Of a DNA stretch of 64,000 nucleotides, positions 22,485-30,319 are shown piece by piece (the first letter of the stretch is position 1; each line of letters begins with the position of its first letter). The stretch is from Oscillospiraceae bacterium (GTDB lineage Bacteria; Bacillota; Clostridia; Oscillospirales; Oscillospiraceae), in assembly GCA_910575505.1 (NCBI GenBank), contig CAJTFK010000019.1, forward strand, positions 1-64,000. Reading direction: 5' to 3'. The translations under genes and the position numbers were made by a program. The notes under the pieces are model-generated. The model worked only from the letters and a program-made list of their open reading frames with translations, searched no databases and had not been told where the DNA came from.

Positions 22485-23216
22485 CTATATTCTCTTGCGC
22501 ACAATCATGTGCCGGATGACACGGTCCATGAAATACTCCTCCGAGTACAGCACCGGCCTGGAACGCAGGTCATAGCCCACCTCTCCCAGGAACAGCAGCG
22601 CACAGGTCAGAGGAACCTCCAGCGCCTCGGCCACCTCCCCGGTGACAGGCAGGGCCCGCACCTCCGCCAGATTGGTTTCTACGGTGACGTGGCTGCAAAA
22701 TTTATCCAGGAAGCGGAAAATAGGCGGTTCAAAGTCGGCCTGGCAGAAATCACGGTCCGTCACCAGGGCCATGGGCAGATAGTCGATGCAGTAGATGACC
22801 GGCTTTCCGTCCGCCTTGATAAGCCGGGAAACCCGCAGCACCTCGTCCCCCTCTGATATTTTCAGCTGCGCGGCCACTTCCGCCCCGGCCGGCTCCGTCC
22901 GGTAGCGGACCAGATCTGTTTCTGCCCGTTTCCCGTTCATCTCCAGCGTCTGGCTCAGCTCAAAGTTCAGGTCCATCCGTGTCTCCACGTGGACGACATG
23001 CTTGTTGATCAGCGTGCCTACCCCGTGCTTGCGGATGACCCAGCCCTCCCGCTCCAGCCGGGCCAGACACTCCCGAATGATATTCCGGCTGACCTGAAAC
23101 CGGTCGGCCAGGTCTACCTCGGGAGGCAGGGAATCCATCTCCGAAAATTCACCGTCCTGAATCTCATGCAAAAGTAATTTTGTAATCCGCTCGGATAACT
23201 GCTGCGCCTTTTCCAT
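22485..23216 (-). CDS. GntR family regulator with UTRA effector domain
   Basis: 243 residues. A winged helix (about 5-75: SLPPEVDLADRFQVSRNIIRECLARLEREGWVIRKHGVGTLI) and a UTRA ligand domain (about 95-240: GDEVLRVSRLIKADGKPVIYCIDYLP). HutC-subfamily regulators bind sugar phosphates, histidine derivatives or similar small acids. ATG 23216 follows AAAGGAGA. A perfect 31-bp palindrome overlaps its own -10, so it represses itself. No intact target gene is adjacent: only a chemoreceptor remnant and an unrecognised remnant flank it. It may be an orphan left after loss of its operon, or act elsewhere. Confidence 0.88.
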   Translation of the reverse strand: MEKAQQLSERITKLLLHEIQDGEFSEMDSLPPEVDLADRFQVSRNIIRECLARLEREGWVIRKHGVGTLINKHVVHVETRMDLNFELSQTLEMNGKRAETDLVRYRTEPAGAEVAAQLKISEGDEVLRVSRLIKADGKPVIYCIDYLPMALVTDRDFCQADFEPPIFRFLDKFCSHVTVETNLAEVRALPVTGEVAEALEVPLTCALLFLGEVGYDLRSRPVLYSEEYFMDRVIRHMIVRKRI

Positions 23217-23245
23217 AATGGTCTCTCCTTTCTCCGGCAGAATGT

Positions 23246-23276
23246 ATTTCAAAATAGGTTCTACCTATTTTGAAAT
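23246..23276. promoter_or_regulatory. 31-bp perfect palindromic operator of the GntR/UTRA regulator
   Basis: 14-bp arms ATTTCAAAATAGGT and ACCTATTTTGAAAT around TCT, with no mismatch. It begins at the -10 and covers the start of transcription, so binding would block the promoter. Confidence 0.8.
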
Positions 23277-23303
23277 CATACCATCCAGCCCGAGAATTGC
23301 CAA
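23275..23303 (-). promoter_or_regulatory. promoter of the GntR/UTRA gene
   Basis: Minus-strand TTGGCA, 17 bp, TATGAT. The last two bases of the -10 are the first of the operator palindrome. Confidence 0.65.
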
Positions 23304-23352
23304 TCAATTCCAGCATTTCAGACATCTGTTCTCCAGGAGAAATCACAAAAAG

Positions 23353-23560
23353 CTACAGATTCCGGATGTTTTTCAGTCCCTCCAGCAGACTGGCCTGGTC
23401 CACGAGCCCGGTGATCCAGGTGTTTGCGGCGGCCGTGTTCTGAACCTGAAGCATCCCACAGGGACCCATACGCTTCACACCGCACTTCAGCGTCTCGTCC
23501 TGCCGGCGGCGGACCCACATAAAGGGTACCACTACGAACACTGGTATGCTCACGAAACTG
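23353..23560 (-). pseudogene. unrecognised C-terminal gene remnant
   Basis: The minus-strand reading PVFVVVPFMWVRRRQDETLK ... MLQVQNTAAANTWITGLVDQASLLEGLKNIRNL, then stop, is more protein-like than its surroundings, and the tail LVDQASLLEGLKNIRNL is well formed. Nothing upstream gives a start or fold. I do not recognise the family. The rest of the 905-nt stretch 23217-24121 holds no gene I can support. Confidence 0.3.
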
Positions 23561-23753
23561 ACGAAACGGGGCGGAGTTTTACTGCCTGAAACGCCGCCTG
23601 CCCGCAAGACGGCTTCCCGAAGCCCCGGCCCCGGAACCGCCGGGGCCCGTCCCCCGCGGCAGGCGGTCCATTCCCCGCCGGATGGTCCGGGGACCCGGCC
23701 CTGCACTGTGCCGCCGGTATGGGGCCTGCGGGAGCCTATTCCTGTAAAACAGG

Positions 23754-23786
23754 TATGATTCCCGAATTTGAAAGCCGGAAATCATA
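23754..23786 (-). repeat. short palindrome, second copy of the 9.9-kb repeat
   Basis: TATGATT...AAATCATA encloses CCCGAATTTGAAAGCCGG. On the minus strand 25 of 28 positions match 9905-9932. An unrelated hairpin, ATTACTTCC/GGAAGTAAT, follows at 23849-23879. Confidence 0.65.
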
Positions 23787-24040
23787 CATTTGATTTCAGC
23801 CGTTTTGCCCGCTGCCATAAACGGCGGCAACCGCAGAACATGGCACAGATTACTTCCAACCTTCCGGCTCGGAAGTAATAAATGGACGCTCCCTGTCCTG
23901 CACACTGCAGGAGGCCCAAACAGAACCCCTCAAAATAAACGGCTCCCCCGGCAATACCGGGATCGCCGTTTATGCGGAGACCTTATGAAGCCAGGCCCTC
24001 CCCTGCCCGCATATTTCAGTCATGTAACACAATAAAATGT

Positions 24041-24098
24041 CCCGCGCCGGAGCGTCCCCCCGTCATACCGGGTTGAGGGGGAGGCGCTTCGGCGCGGG
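24041..24098 (-). terminator. long hairpin after the kdgK genes
   Basis: CCCGCGCC (24041-24048) pairs with GGCGCGGG (24091-24098), with further pairing AGCG/CGCT and CCCCC/GGGGG inside. On the minus strand ACATTTTATTG follows. It probably ends the aldolase-kinase operon, 23 nt beyond its last stop. Confidence 0.65.
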
Positions 24099-24121
24099 AT
24101 ATCTGTATGCCGGGAAAGCTG

Positions 24122-25201
24122 TCAGCGCTTGATATCGCAGCTCATATCCATCAGATTCCGGATGGATTCCACATCATCCGTGATGTTTCCGTCTCCGTGG
24201 ATGGTGTGTTTAATCACGCTGCTGGCCACGGCGAAATTCACCGTGTCCATGGGCTTGTATTCATGTATCTGCGCGTAAATCAGGCCGCTGGCGAAGGCGT
24301 CGCCGCCGCCCACCCGATCCAGAATGTGGAAGGTGAAGAGCTTGCTTTCAACGGTGCGTCCCTGATACCACATATAGGCCTTAAGACTGTTCTCGCTGCC
24401 GCTGTGGACATAGCGTACATGCCGGGCGATACACCGGAGGTTCGGGTAACGATCCGCAAAACGCCGGAACACCTCATCCTGCTGCTCATAGCCGGGCTGA
24501 AGGGAAAGGCCGTCCTTCCAGTCGCCCGTTCCGTGGTCCGCCTCGTCCCGCCAGAGATGGTAGGGCTCAATGCCCAGCAGCACATCCACGTAAGGCAGGC
24601 ACCGGGTGCAAAAATCCCGGGCGGCATCCCAGGTCCAGAGCTGACTGCGGAAATTGCCGTCGAAGCTGACAGTCATATTCCTGGCCCGGGCGGCGCGCAG
24701 GCAGTCCAGAACAAAATCCGCGCAGCTGGGGGAGAGGGCGGGGGTGATGCCGCTGAGATGGAGCCAGTCGAAGCCCTCCAGCAGCGCCCCCGCGTCCAGC
24801 CTGCTGAAATCGTATTCGCTGAAAGCGCTGTGCCTGCGGTCATAAGTGACCTTGCTGGGCCGGATGCCGTAGCCGGTTTCCAGGTAGTAGGTTCCCAGGC
24901 GGTGCGTGGGCGTTTCCTCCGGAGTGGAGAGAATCACAGGGGTGCAGTGGACGTCATTGCTTCGCAGCATCCGGACGGCACTTTTGCCCAAGGAGTTGTT
25001 AGGGACCACACTGAAAAAGGTGCTGTCCACACCCAGGTTCGCCAGGGCCAGGGCAATATTGGCCTCGCTGCCGCCATAACTGGCTTCAAAGCTGTTCGCC
25101 ACACGAATCTTGCCATAGTTGGGCGGCGTCAGGCGGAGCATGATTTCCCCGATGGTGATGAAGCGGGGGTCCTTCCGGAGCAGCGGATTGGTGTGTTTCA
25201 T
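24122..25201 (-). CDS. PfkB family sugar kinase, probable 2-keto-3-deoxygluconate kinase
   Basis: 359 residues, ribokinase/PfkB fold. The N-terminal motif FEASYGGSEANIALALANLG binds sugar, and the C-terminal signature DRVGGGDAFASGLIYA contains the catalytic Asp. Its place after a KDPG aldolase and a second PfkB kinase in a hexuronate locus points to phosphorylation of 2-keto-3-deoxygluconate to KDPG. It starts 9 nt after the stop of the preceding kinase. Two kinase paralogues in a row are unusual; one may act on another 2-keto-3-deoxy or 5-keto sugar. Confidence 0.75.
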   Translation of the reverse strand: MKHTNPLLRKDPRFITIGEIMLRLTPPNYGKIRVANSFEASYGGSEANIALALANLGVDSTFFSVVPNNSLGKSAVRMLRSNDVHCTPVILSTPEETPTHRLGTYYLETGYGIRPSKVTYDRRHSAFSEYDFSRLDAGALLEGFDWLHLSGITPALSPSCADFVLDCLRAARARNMTVSFDGNFRSQLWTWDAARDFCTRCLPYVDVLLGIEPYHLWRDEADHGTGDWKDGLSLQPGYEQQDEVFRRFADRYPNLRCIARHVRYVHSGSENSLKAYMWYQGRTVESKLFTFHILDRVGGGDAFASGLIYAQIHEYKPMDTVNFAVASSVIKHTIHGDGNITDDVESIRNLMDMSCDIKR

Positions 25202-25210
25202 GCCGGAGCC

Positions 25211-26239
25211 TCAGCGCTGGATGCGGCCGGAGCCGTCGCCCCCGGCCAGCTTCTCCACTTCGGCAACGGTGACCATGTTGTAATCGCCCTCGATGGAGTG
25301 CTTCAGGGCGGAGGCCGCCACGGCGAAGTCCACCGCCGCCTGTGTGCTCTTGCCGGTCAGCAGGGAGTAGATCAGCCCGCCGCCGAAGCTGTCGCCGCCG
25401 CCCACCCGGTCAATGATATGGAGCTCGTATTTTTTGGAGAAGCAGTATTCGCCCGAGGCAGCGTCGTAGAGCATGGCGCTCCATCCGTTGTCAAAGGCGG
25501 AGTGGGATTCCCGAAGAGTGATGGCCACCTTCTCAAAGCCGAACTTGTCCGCCAGCTGCCTGGCCACGCTCTTGTAGCCCTCCCGGTTGATTTCGCCGGC
25601 ATAGATATCCGTGGCTTCCGCTTCGATGCCAAACACATCCTTGGCGTCTTCCTCGTTGGAGATGCACACGTCCACGTACTGGCACAGATCGCTCATGGCC
25701 GCCCGGGCCTGTTCCCGGGTCCAGAGCTTGCCCCGGTAGTTCAGGTCGCAGGAGATTTTGATTCCCTTGGTCTTGGCGGCCTTGCAGGCCTCCCGGCAGA
25801 TGTCCACCACGTTGGGGCCCAGGGCCGGGGTGATGCCGGTGAAGTGGAACCACTCCGCGCCGTCGAAGATTTTATCCCAATCAAAATCAGCCGTGGCAGC
25901 CTCCTGGATGGCGGAGTGGGCCCGGTCGTAAATGCAGACGCTGCCCCGCTGGGACGCGCCCTTCTCGTTGTAGTAGATACCCACCCGGTCGCCGCCACGG
26001 ACAATCAGGCTGGTGTCCACACCGTAGCGCCGGAGGGAGTTCACAGCCGCCTGGCCGATGGCGTGGGCGGGCAGCTTGGTGACGAAGGCGGCGTCCAGGC
26101 CGTAGTTCGCCAGGGACACGGCCACGTTGGCCTCGCCGCCGCCGAAGCTGAACTCCAGGTGGTCCGCCTGGACGAAACGCTCGTAGTTATAGGGCTGGAG
26201 GCGGACCATCAGTTCGCCAAAGGTAATGACTTTTCCCAT
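25211..26239 (-). CDS. kdgK: 2-keto-3-deoxygluconate kinase (PfkB family)
   Basis: 342 residues with MGKVITFGELMVRLQP, FGGGEANVAVSLANYGLDAAFVTKLP and the signature DRVGGGDSFGGGLIYSL (catalytic Asp). This is the standard form found beside eda in Clostridia. It phosphorylates 2-keto-3-deoxygluconate, made from mannonate by UxuA, to give KDPG for the aldolase. It lies 15 nt downstream of the aldolase gene in the same operon, controlled by the promoter at 27144-27172. Confidence 0.85.
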   Translation of the reverse strand: MGKVITFGELMVRLQPYNYERFVQADHLEFSFGGGEANVAVSLANYGLDAAFVTKLPAHAIGQAAVNSLRRYGVDTSLIVRGGDRVGIYYNEKGASQRGSVCIYDRAHSAIQEAATADFDWDKIFDGAEWFHFTGITPALGPNVVDICREACKAAKTKGIKISCDLNYRGKLWTREQARAAMSDLCQYVDVCISNEEDAKDVFGIEAEATDIYAGEINREGYKSVARQLADKFGFEKVAITLRESHSAFDNGWSAMLYDAASGEYCFSKKYELHIIDRVGGGDSFGGGLIYSLLTGKSTQAAVDFAVAASALKHSIEGDYNMVTVAEVEKLAGGDGSGRIQR

Positions 26240-26254
26240 GTCGCTCTCTCCTCC

Positions 26255-27066
26255 TTATTTCTGCACCAGATGAACGGCGAAGCCGCCGAAGGTCTCTTTC
26301 AGATAAATGGCGCTGGTCCTGCCCTTGGCATTGGTTTTGCGGGTGGACTCGTCGAATTCCACACCCTGAAGTCCCAGATGGTAGACAGCCCGGTCCACGC
26401 TGTTCACGCCGATGGCGATGTGGCCGTGTTCACCCAAGTAGGGCTCCTTCATGCACTCCAGGGCAGTGCCGGCGAAGACGGAGGAATTGCCGGGCCTGTA
26501 CTCCATGCCGAAGACGGCGGCAAAGGCTCTGGCGGTTTTCTCGGCCTCGGCCTCGCTGGTGCAGTTGACGCCCACGTGCCGCAGCTCAAAGCCCAGCATG
26601 GTCTTGACGGCGTCCTTGCAGATGGCGGTGATTTCGTCCCAGCACTCGCCTTCGATCAGATCCTTTTTCACCATCCAGGTGCCGCCGCAGGCGGTGATGC
26701 GGTCGAAGGACAGGTAATCCATCAGATTCTTGGTGTTCACGCCGCCGGTGGGCATGAAGCTCAGGGGCAGGACAGGGGCCAGGGCCTTCAGGAAGGCCAC
26801 GCCGCCGGACTGCTCCGCAGGGAAGAACTTGACGGTCTTCAGCCCGGCGTTGACCGCCCGCATCATGTCGGATGCGTTGACACAGCCGGGGAAGACCGGG
26901 ACGTTTTTCTCAATGCAGTGGTTTACAGGGCCTCATTGTAGCCGGGGGAGACAATGAACTTGGCTCCGGCGGCCAGGGCCCGGGCCAGGGGAACGGCCTT
27001 GGCGGCGTCCTCTATGGCGATGACCGGAATGATGCCGATATTGGACACGGTCTGCATGATATCCAT
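26255..27066 (-). pseudogene. eda: KDPG aldolase-VOC fusion, broken by internal deletion and frameshift
   Basis: From the ATG at 27066 it reads DIMQTVSNIGIIPVIAIEDA and PLARALAAGAKFIVSPGYNEAL, then stops (about 26936). The next frame continues VNHCIEKNVPVFPGCVNASDMM, VKFFPAEQSGG with the Schiff-base Lys, then a glyoxalase/VOC domain GFELRHVGVNC...GGFAVHLVQK to 26255. Thus one base is missing in CTG(G)TA. About 50 residues between LARAL and AAGAKF are also missing, which removes the EVT(F)RT and AGT catalytic region. The VOC extension itself is normal for clostridial Eda. Unless this is an assembly error the gene cannot give active aldolase. An ATG at 26866 could give only the C-terminal part. 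Confidence 0.85.
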
Positions 27067-27143
27067 AATTCGCTTCGCTCCTTTTGACAATTTATAGTTC
27101 TGTCACAGTCTCACGTTAAGAGCTCAGAGCGGATGACAGGTTT

Positions 27144-27172
27144 ATTATAATGTGTTGTATACTAGAATACAA
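27144..27172 (-). promoter_or_regulatory. promoter of the eda-kdgK operon
   Basis: Minus-strand TTGTAT, 17 bp, TATAAT. The -35 lies inside the GntR-type palindrome at 27155-27173. Confidence 0.7.
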
Positions 27173-27173
27173 G
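27155..27173 (-). promoter_or_regulatory. hexuronate operator 1
   Basis: TTGTATACTAGAATACAA is a palindrome at 16 of 18 positions. The minus-strand core CTTGTATTCTAG fits CTWGTATNCTAG. It covers the -35 of the eda-kdgK promoter. Confidence 0.75.
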
Positions 27174-27385
27174 TATCGAAACAGAAAATATTTCTGTCTT
27201 TTTTTGGCTATATTCTCTAAAATGAGGCGGATTCAGCGGCAACGCTGTCCGGAAGAGACTGCCCCAAGAGGCCGCAATCAGCCGTCACGGGAATGCGGTC
27301 TCTGCCTGTCGGCGGAAACGGGATTGATACCTATATAATGAATAAGACGCTTTTTACAGCGGCGCATTCGCTCCACTCCCAGCTA

Positions 27386-27415
27386 TTGACAAAAATCACA
27401 AAACCGCTCTGAATT
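27386..27415 (+). promoter_or_regulatory. promoter of the TRAP-uxu operon
   Basis: TTGACA (27386-27391), 18 bp, TGAATT. The -10 is weak. It is 108 nt before the dctP ATG and is followed directly by operator 2. Between the two divergent promoters (27173-27385) I see no gene. Confidence 0.5.
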
Positions 27416-27419
27416 TTCA

Positions 27420-27433
27420 ACTAGTATACTAGT
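27420..27433 (+). promoter_or_regulatory. hexuronate operator 2
   Basis: ACTAGTATACTAGT, a perfect 14-bp palindrome at the expected start of transcription. Core CTAGTATACTAG fits CTWGTATNCTAG. Confidence 0.75.
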
Positions 27434-27522
27434 AGATAAACTCGAACCAGCATGTTACACTAGGGGTACGTTAAGAGCAAGAGCATGCAAACCCCACCAA
27501 ACATTTTAGGAGGATGATTGAA

Positions 27523-28296
27523 ATGAAGAAACTGCTTTCCGTATTTCTTGCCCTGAGCCTGACCCTGGCCCTGACCGCCTGCGGCGGCAGCGGAGCCCCT
27601 TCCGGCGGCGGCTCCAGTGGAAGCTCCGACGCTTCCGGCGGTTCCAGCGACGAGGTCTATGAGCTGAAGGTCCCCACCACCCAGACCCAGACCTCCATGA
27701 TTTACAAGGGCCTCCAGGCCGCCGCCGGCCTGCGGGTTCTCTGCTACAACTACTACGACGGCGCCCGTTCCTTCATGGGCCCCAAGGAGTATAAGACGCC
27801 CGCCGACCTGAAGGGCGTTGTCTGCCGCACCCCCGGCGCCGATCCCTATGTGAAGTCCATCGAGGCCCTGGGCGCTACCGCGTACAATGTGGCCTGGTCC
27901 GAGGTTTACAACAGCATCCAGACCAAGGCCATTGACGCCTGCGAGGTCCAGTATACCTCCGCCGTCTCCAGCAAGATTTTCGAGGTCTGCGACTATGTCA
28001 GCAAAACCGAGCACATCAACCTCTTCAACTTTGTCGTCTGCGGCGAAGCGTGGTTCAACAAGCTGCCCGCCGAGTACCAGCAGATTCTGAAGGACGACTT
28101 CTTCTCCCGCGCCTATGACAACGCCCAGGAGATCATCGCCGCCCAGGCCGACCTGGAGCAGCAGCTCGTTGAGGGCGGCATGACCATCGTGGATGTGGAC
28201 CTGGATGCCTTCAAGGAGGCCGCCAAGACCGCCTATGAGCAGCTGGGCTGGACCGAGCTGCGCGAGCAGGTCTATCAGGAAGCCGGCATCGCCTGA
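27523..28296 (+). CDS. dctP: TRAP transporter binding protein DctP, internally shortened
   Basis: 257 residues against the usual 330-350. A lipoprotein signal (FLALSLTLALTACGG) and Gly/Ser linker are followed by YELKVPTTQTQTSMIYKGLQAAAG, which runs straight into LRVLCYNYYDGARSFMGPKEY. The 85-95 residues that normally lie between, with part of lobe 1, are absent. From there to the end it is intact, including the family Arg region CRTPGADPYVKSIEALGA. The reading frame is kept, so a protein can be made, but ligand binding is doubtful. AGGAGG at 27508 sets the ATG at 27523. The usual ligand in this context would be a hexuronate such as glucuronate or galacturonate. Confidence 0.85.
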   Translation: MKKLLSVFLALSLTLALTACGGSGAPSGGGSSGSSDASGGSSDEVYELKVPTTQTQTSMIYKGLQAAAGLRVLCYNYYDGARSFMGPKEYKTPADLKGVVCRTPGADPYVKSIEALGATAYNVAWSEVYNSIQTKAIDACEVQYTSAVSSKIFEVCDYVSKTEHINLFNFVVCGEAWFNKLPAEYQQILKDDFFSRAYDNAQEIIAAQADLEQQLVEGGMTIVDVDLDAFKEAAKTAYEQLGWTELREQVYQEAGIA

Positions 28297-28346
28297 GCCG
28301 GGCGCGGAACGGCGTACGTCCTAACATACATTCGCTGACCCCTGGG

Positions 28347-28395
28347 GGGAGCATCGGACCGAATCGGAACTGACTGCGGCCGATGCTCCCTTTTT
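28347..28395 (+). terminator. terminator between dctP and dctQ
   Basis: GGGAGCATCGG pairs with CCGATGCTCCC (11 bp), then TTTTT. Read-through would give less dctQM-uxuAB message than dctP, a common way to overproduce a binding protein. Confidence 0.75.
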
Positions 28396-28444
28396 GCAGC
28401 CATTCGCCTTTTTAAAATTCCCCTGCTGAGGGAGGAGAAAGGAT

Positions 28445-28966
28445 GTGTGTCATTTGCAGGCACTGAAAAAATTTTACGCAGGCTTTTGCAAGCTGGAGGA
28501 ACTGATCGCTCTGCTGCTTCTGGCCGGCATCACGATTCTGGTGTTTGTTTCCGCGTTGATGCGCTACATTAAGATGCCCCTGAACTGGGCCCAGGATGTG
28601 GCGCTGGTGGCCTTCGCCTGGATGATCTTCACCGGCAGCGACGTGGCCATCCGGGGCTCCGGCCTCATTGGCATTGATATCATCGTCAAGCATTTCCCCG
28701 CCGGAGTGCGGAAGTTTCTGGACATAGTCTTTAAGGCCATCATCATGGCGTTCCTCTGTGTGCTGGTCATCAACGGCTATACCATGACCCTGACCAGCTG
28801 GGCCCGGCAGATCACCACCCTGCACATCAGCTATGGCTGGGTGTATTTGTCCGTGCCGGTGGGGGCGCTGCTGATGCTGATTTCCACCGCCATCAAACTG
28901 ATTGAGCGGGTCCGCACGCCCGCCGGGCAGGAAATTGCCCATGAGGAAGGGAGGGACCTGGCCTGA
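28445..28966 (+). CDS. dctQ: TRAP transporter small membrane subunit DctQ
   Basis: 173 residues, four membrane segments, with the DctQ motif LNWAQDVALVAFAWMIFTGSDVAIRGSGLIGIDIIV. The start is taken as GTG 28445, 9 nt after GGAGG; the ATG two bases earlier is out of frame and stops at once; TTG 28454 is an alternative. It joins the large subunit DctM to make the sodium-driven importer. The last base of its stop is the first of the dctM ATG. Confidence 0.9.
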   Translation: MCHLQALKKFYAGFCKLEELIALLLLAGITILVFVSALMRYIKMPLNWAQDVALVAFAWMIFTGSDVAIRGSGLIGIDIIVKHFPAGVRKFLDIVFKAIIMAFLCVLVINGYTMTLTSWARQITTLHISYGWVYLSVPVGALLMLISTAIKLIERVRTPAGQEIAHEEGRDLA

Positions 28967-30249
28967 TGTTCGCCGCAATTGGTATTTTCTTTGTGTTCCT
29001 GCTGCTGGGAATGCCGGTGGCCTTTTCCATCGGCCTGTCCGGTTTTTCATTCTTCGTCTTCCGGGATCTGCCCATGACCGTTCTGGTGCAGAAGTCCATT
29101 TCCACCTCGCAGAGCTTCACCATGCTGGCCATTCCCCTCTTCATTCTGGCCGGCAACCTGATGAACAGCTGCGGCATCACCAGCCGGCTGATGAAATTCG
29201 CCAACTCCTGCACGGGCCATATGTACGGAAATATCGGCCAGGTCTCCTGTCTGATGTCCACACTGATGGGCGGCGTGTCCGGCTCCGCCGTGGCGGACGC
29301 CTCCATGGAGTGCCGGGTCCTGGGCCCGGAGATGAACCGCCTGGGCTACGCCCGGGGCTGGTCCGCGGCGATCAACGGCCTTTCCGGCCTGATTGTGGCC
29401 ACCATTCCGCCCAGCATGGGCCTCATCATCTACGGTACGGTGGGCGAGGTGTCCATCGGACGGCTCTTCATGGCGGGCTGGGTTCCCGGCGTGTTGATGT
29501 GCGTCTTCCTGATGCTTGCCGTTACCTGGAGCGCACGGCACTTCGGATATAAGCCGGAACGCTCCAAGCCCGCCCCCATCGGTGAGATTCTGCACAACTT
29601 TATTTCCTGCATCTGGGCCATTATGTTCCCGGTGCTGCTGATTCTGCTGATCCGCTTCGGCATTATGAGTCCCACCGAGTCCGGCGCGTTTGCCTGTGCC
29701 TACGCTCTGTTTGTGGGCGCAGTGATTCACCGGGAGCTGACCTGGGCCAAGCTGATTCAGACGCTGCGGGACAGCGTGAAGGACGTCACGGTCATCACGA
29801 TTATCCTGGCCTTCTCCGGCGTCTTCGGATACGGCGTGGTATACGACGATATCACCGTCACAATTGCCAATGTCCTGCTGGGAATCACCAGCAATCCCAC
29901 CCTGCTGCTTTTGATTGTGGTGGTCTTCCTGCTGGTCTGCGGCATGTTTATGGAAACCACGGTCATTGCCCTGATCCTCACCCCGATTCTCCTCCCCGTC
30001 ATGCGGAGCGTGGGCGTCAACGAGGTTGTATTCGGCATGATTATGATGACCGTCGTCACCTTCGGCGTAATGACGCCCCCGGTGGGCACGGCGCTTTACG
30101 CCACTTCCGACATCATGGAATGTCCCATTGAGGACACGGTGAAATATGGCTGGCCCTTCTATGTGGCGGTGCTGGCCGTAGTTGCTTTCATGATCCTCTT
30201 CCCCCAGGCGGTCCTGTTCCTGCCCAACCTGGTTTACGGCGCGGCCTGA
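28966..30249 (+). CDS. dctM: TRAP transporter large membrane subunit DctM
   Basis: 427 residues, about eleven to twelve membrane segments. Motifs include LAIPLFILAGNLMNSCGI, MGGVSGSAVADASMECRVLGPEM, and ATIPPSMGLIIYGTV, all conserved in DctM. It forms the transport path and uses the Na+ gradient to import the acid captured by DctP. Coupled to dctQ by a TGATG overlap. The catabolic genes uxuA and uxuB follow after 70 nt. Confidence 0.92.
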   Translation: MFAAIGIFFVFLLLGMPVAFSIGLSGFSFFVFRDLPMTVLVQKSISTSQSFTMLAIPLFILAGNLMNSCGITSRLMKFANSCTGHMYGNIGQVSCLMSTLMGGVSGSAVADASMECRVLGPEMNRLGYARGWSAAINGLSGLIVATIPPSMGLIIYGTVGEVSIGRLFMAGWVPGVLMCVFLMLAVTWSARHFGYKPERSKPAPIGEILHNFISCIWAIMFPVLLILLIRFGIMSPTESGAFACAYALFVGAVIHRELTWAKLIQTLRDSVKDVTVITIILAFSGVFGYGVVYDDITVTIANVLLGITSNPTLLLLIVVVFLLVCGMFMETTVIALILTPILLPVMRSVGVNEVVFGMIMMTVVTFGVMTPPVGTALYATSDIMECPIEDTVKYGWPFYVAVLAVVAFMILFPQAVLFLPNLVYGAA

Positions 30250-30319
30250 CAGGGACGTCTTCAGAACTGAACGGCGGCGGCCGTCAGGCCGCCGCCATGA
30301 GAAAGGTGTGTATTCTGCG

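Noticed and set aside
27460-28014. Minus-strand frame opposite dctP
   Set aside because: Gly/Ala/Gln-rich shadow of the lipoprotein linker and body; no start site or family.
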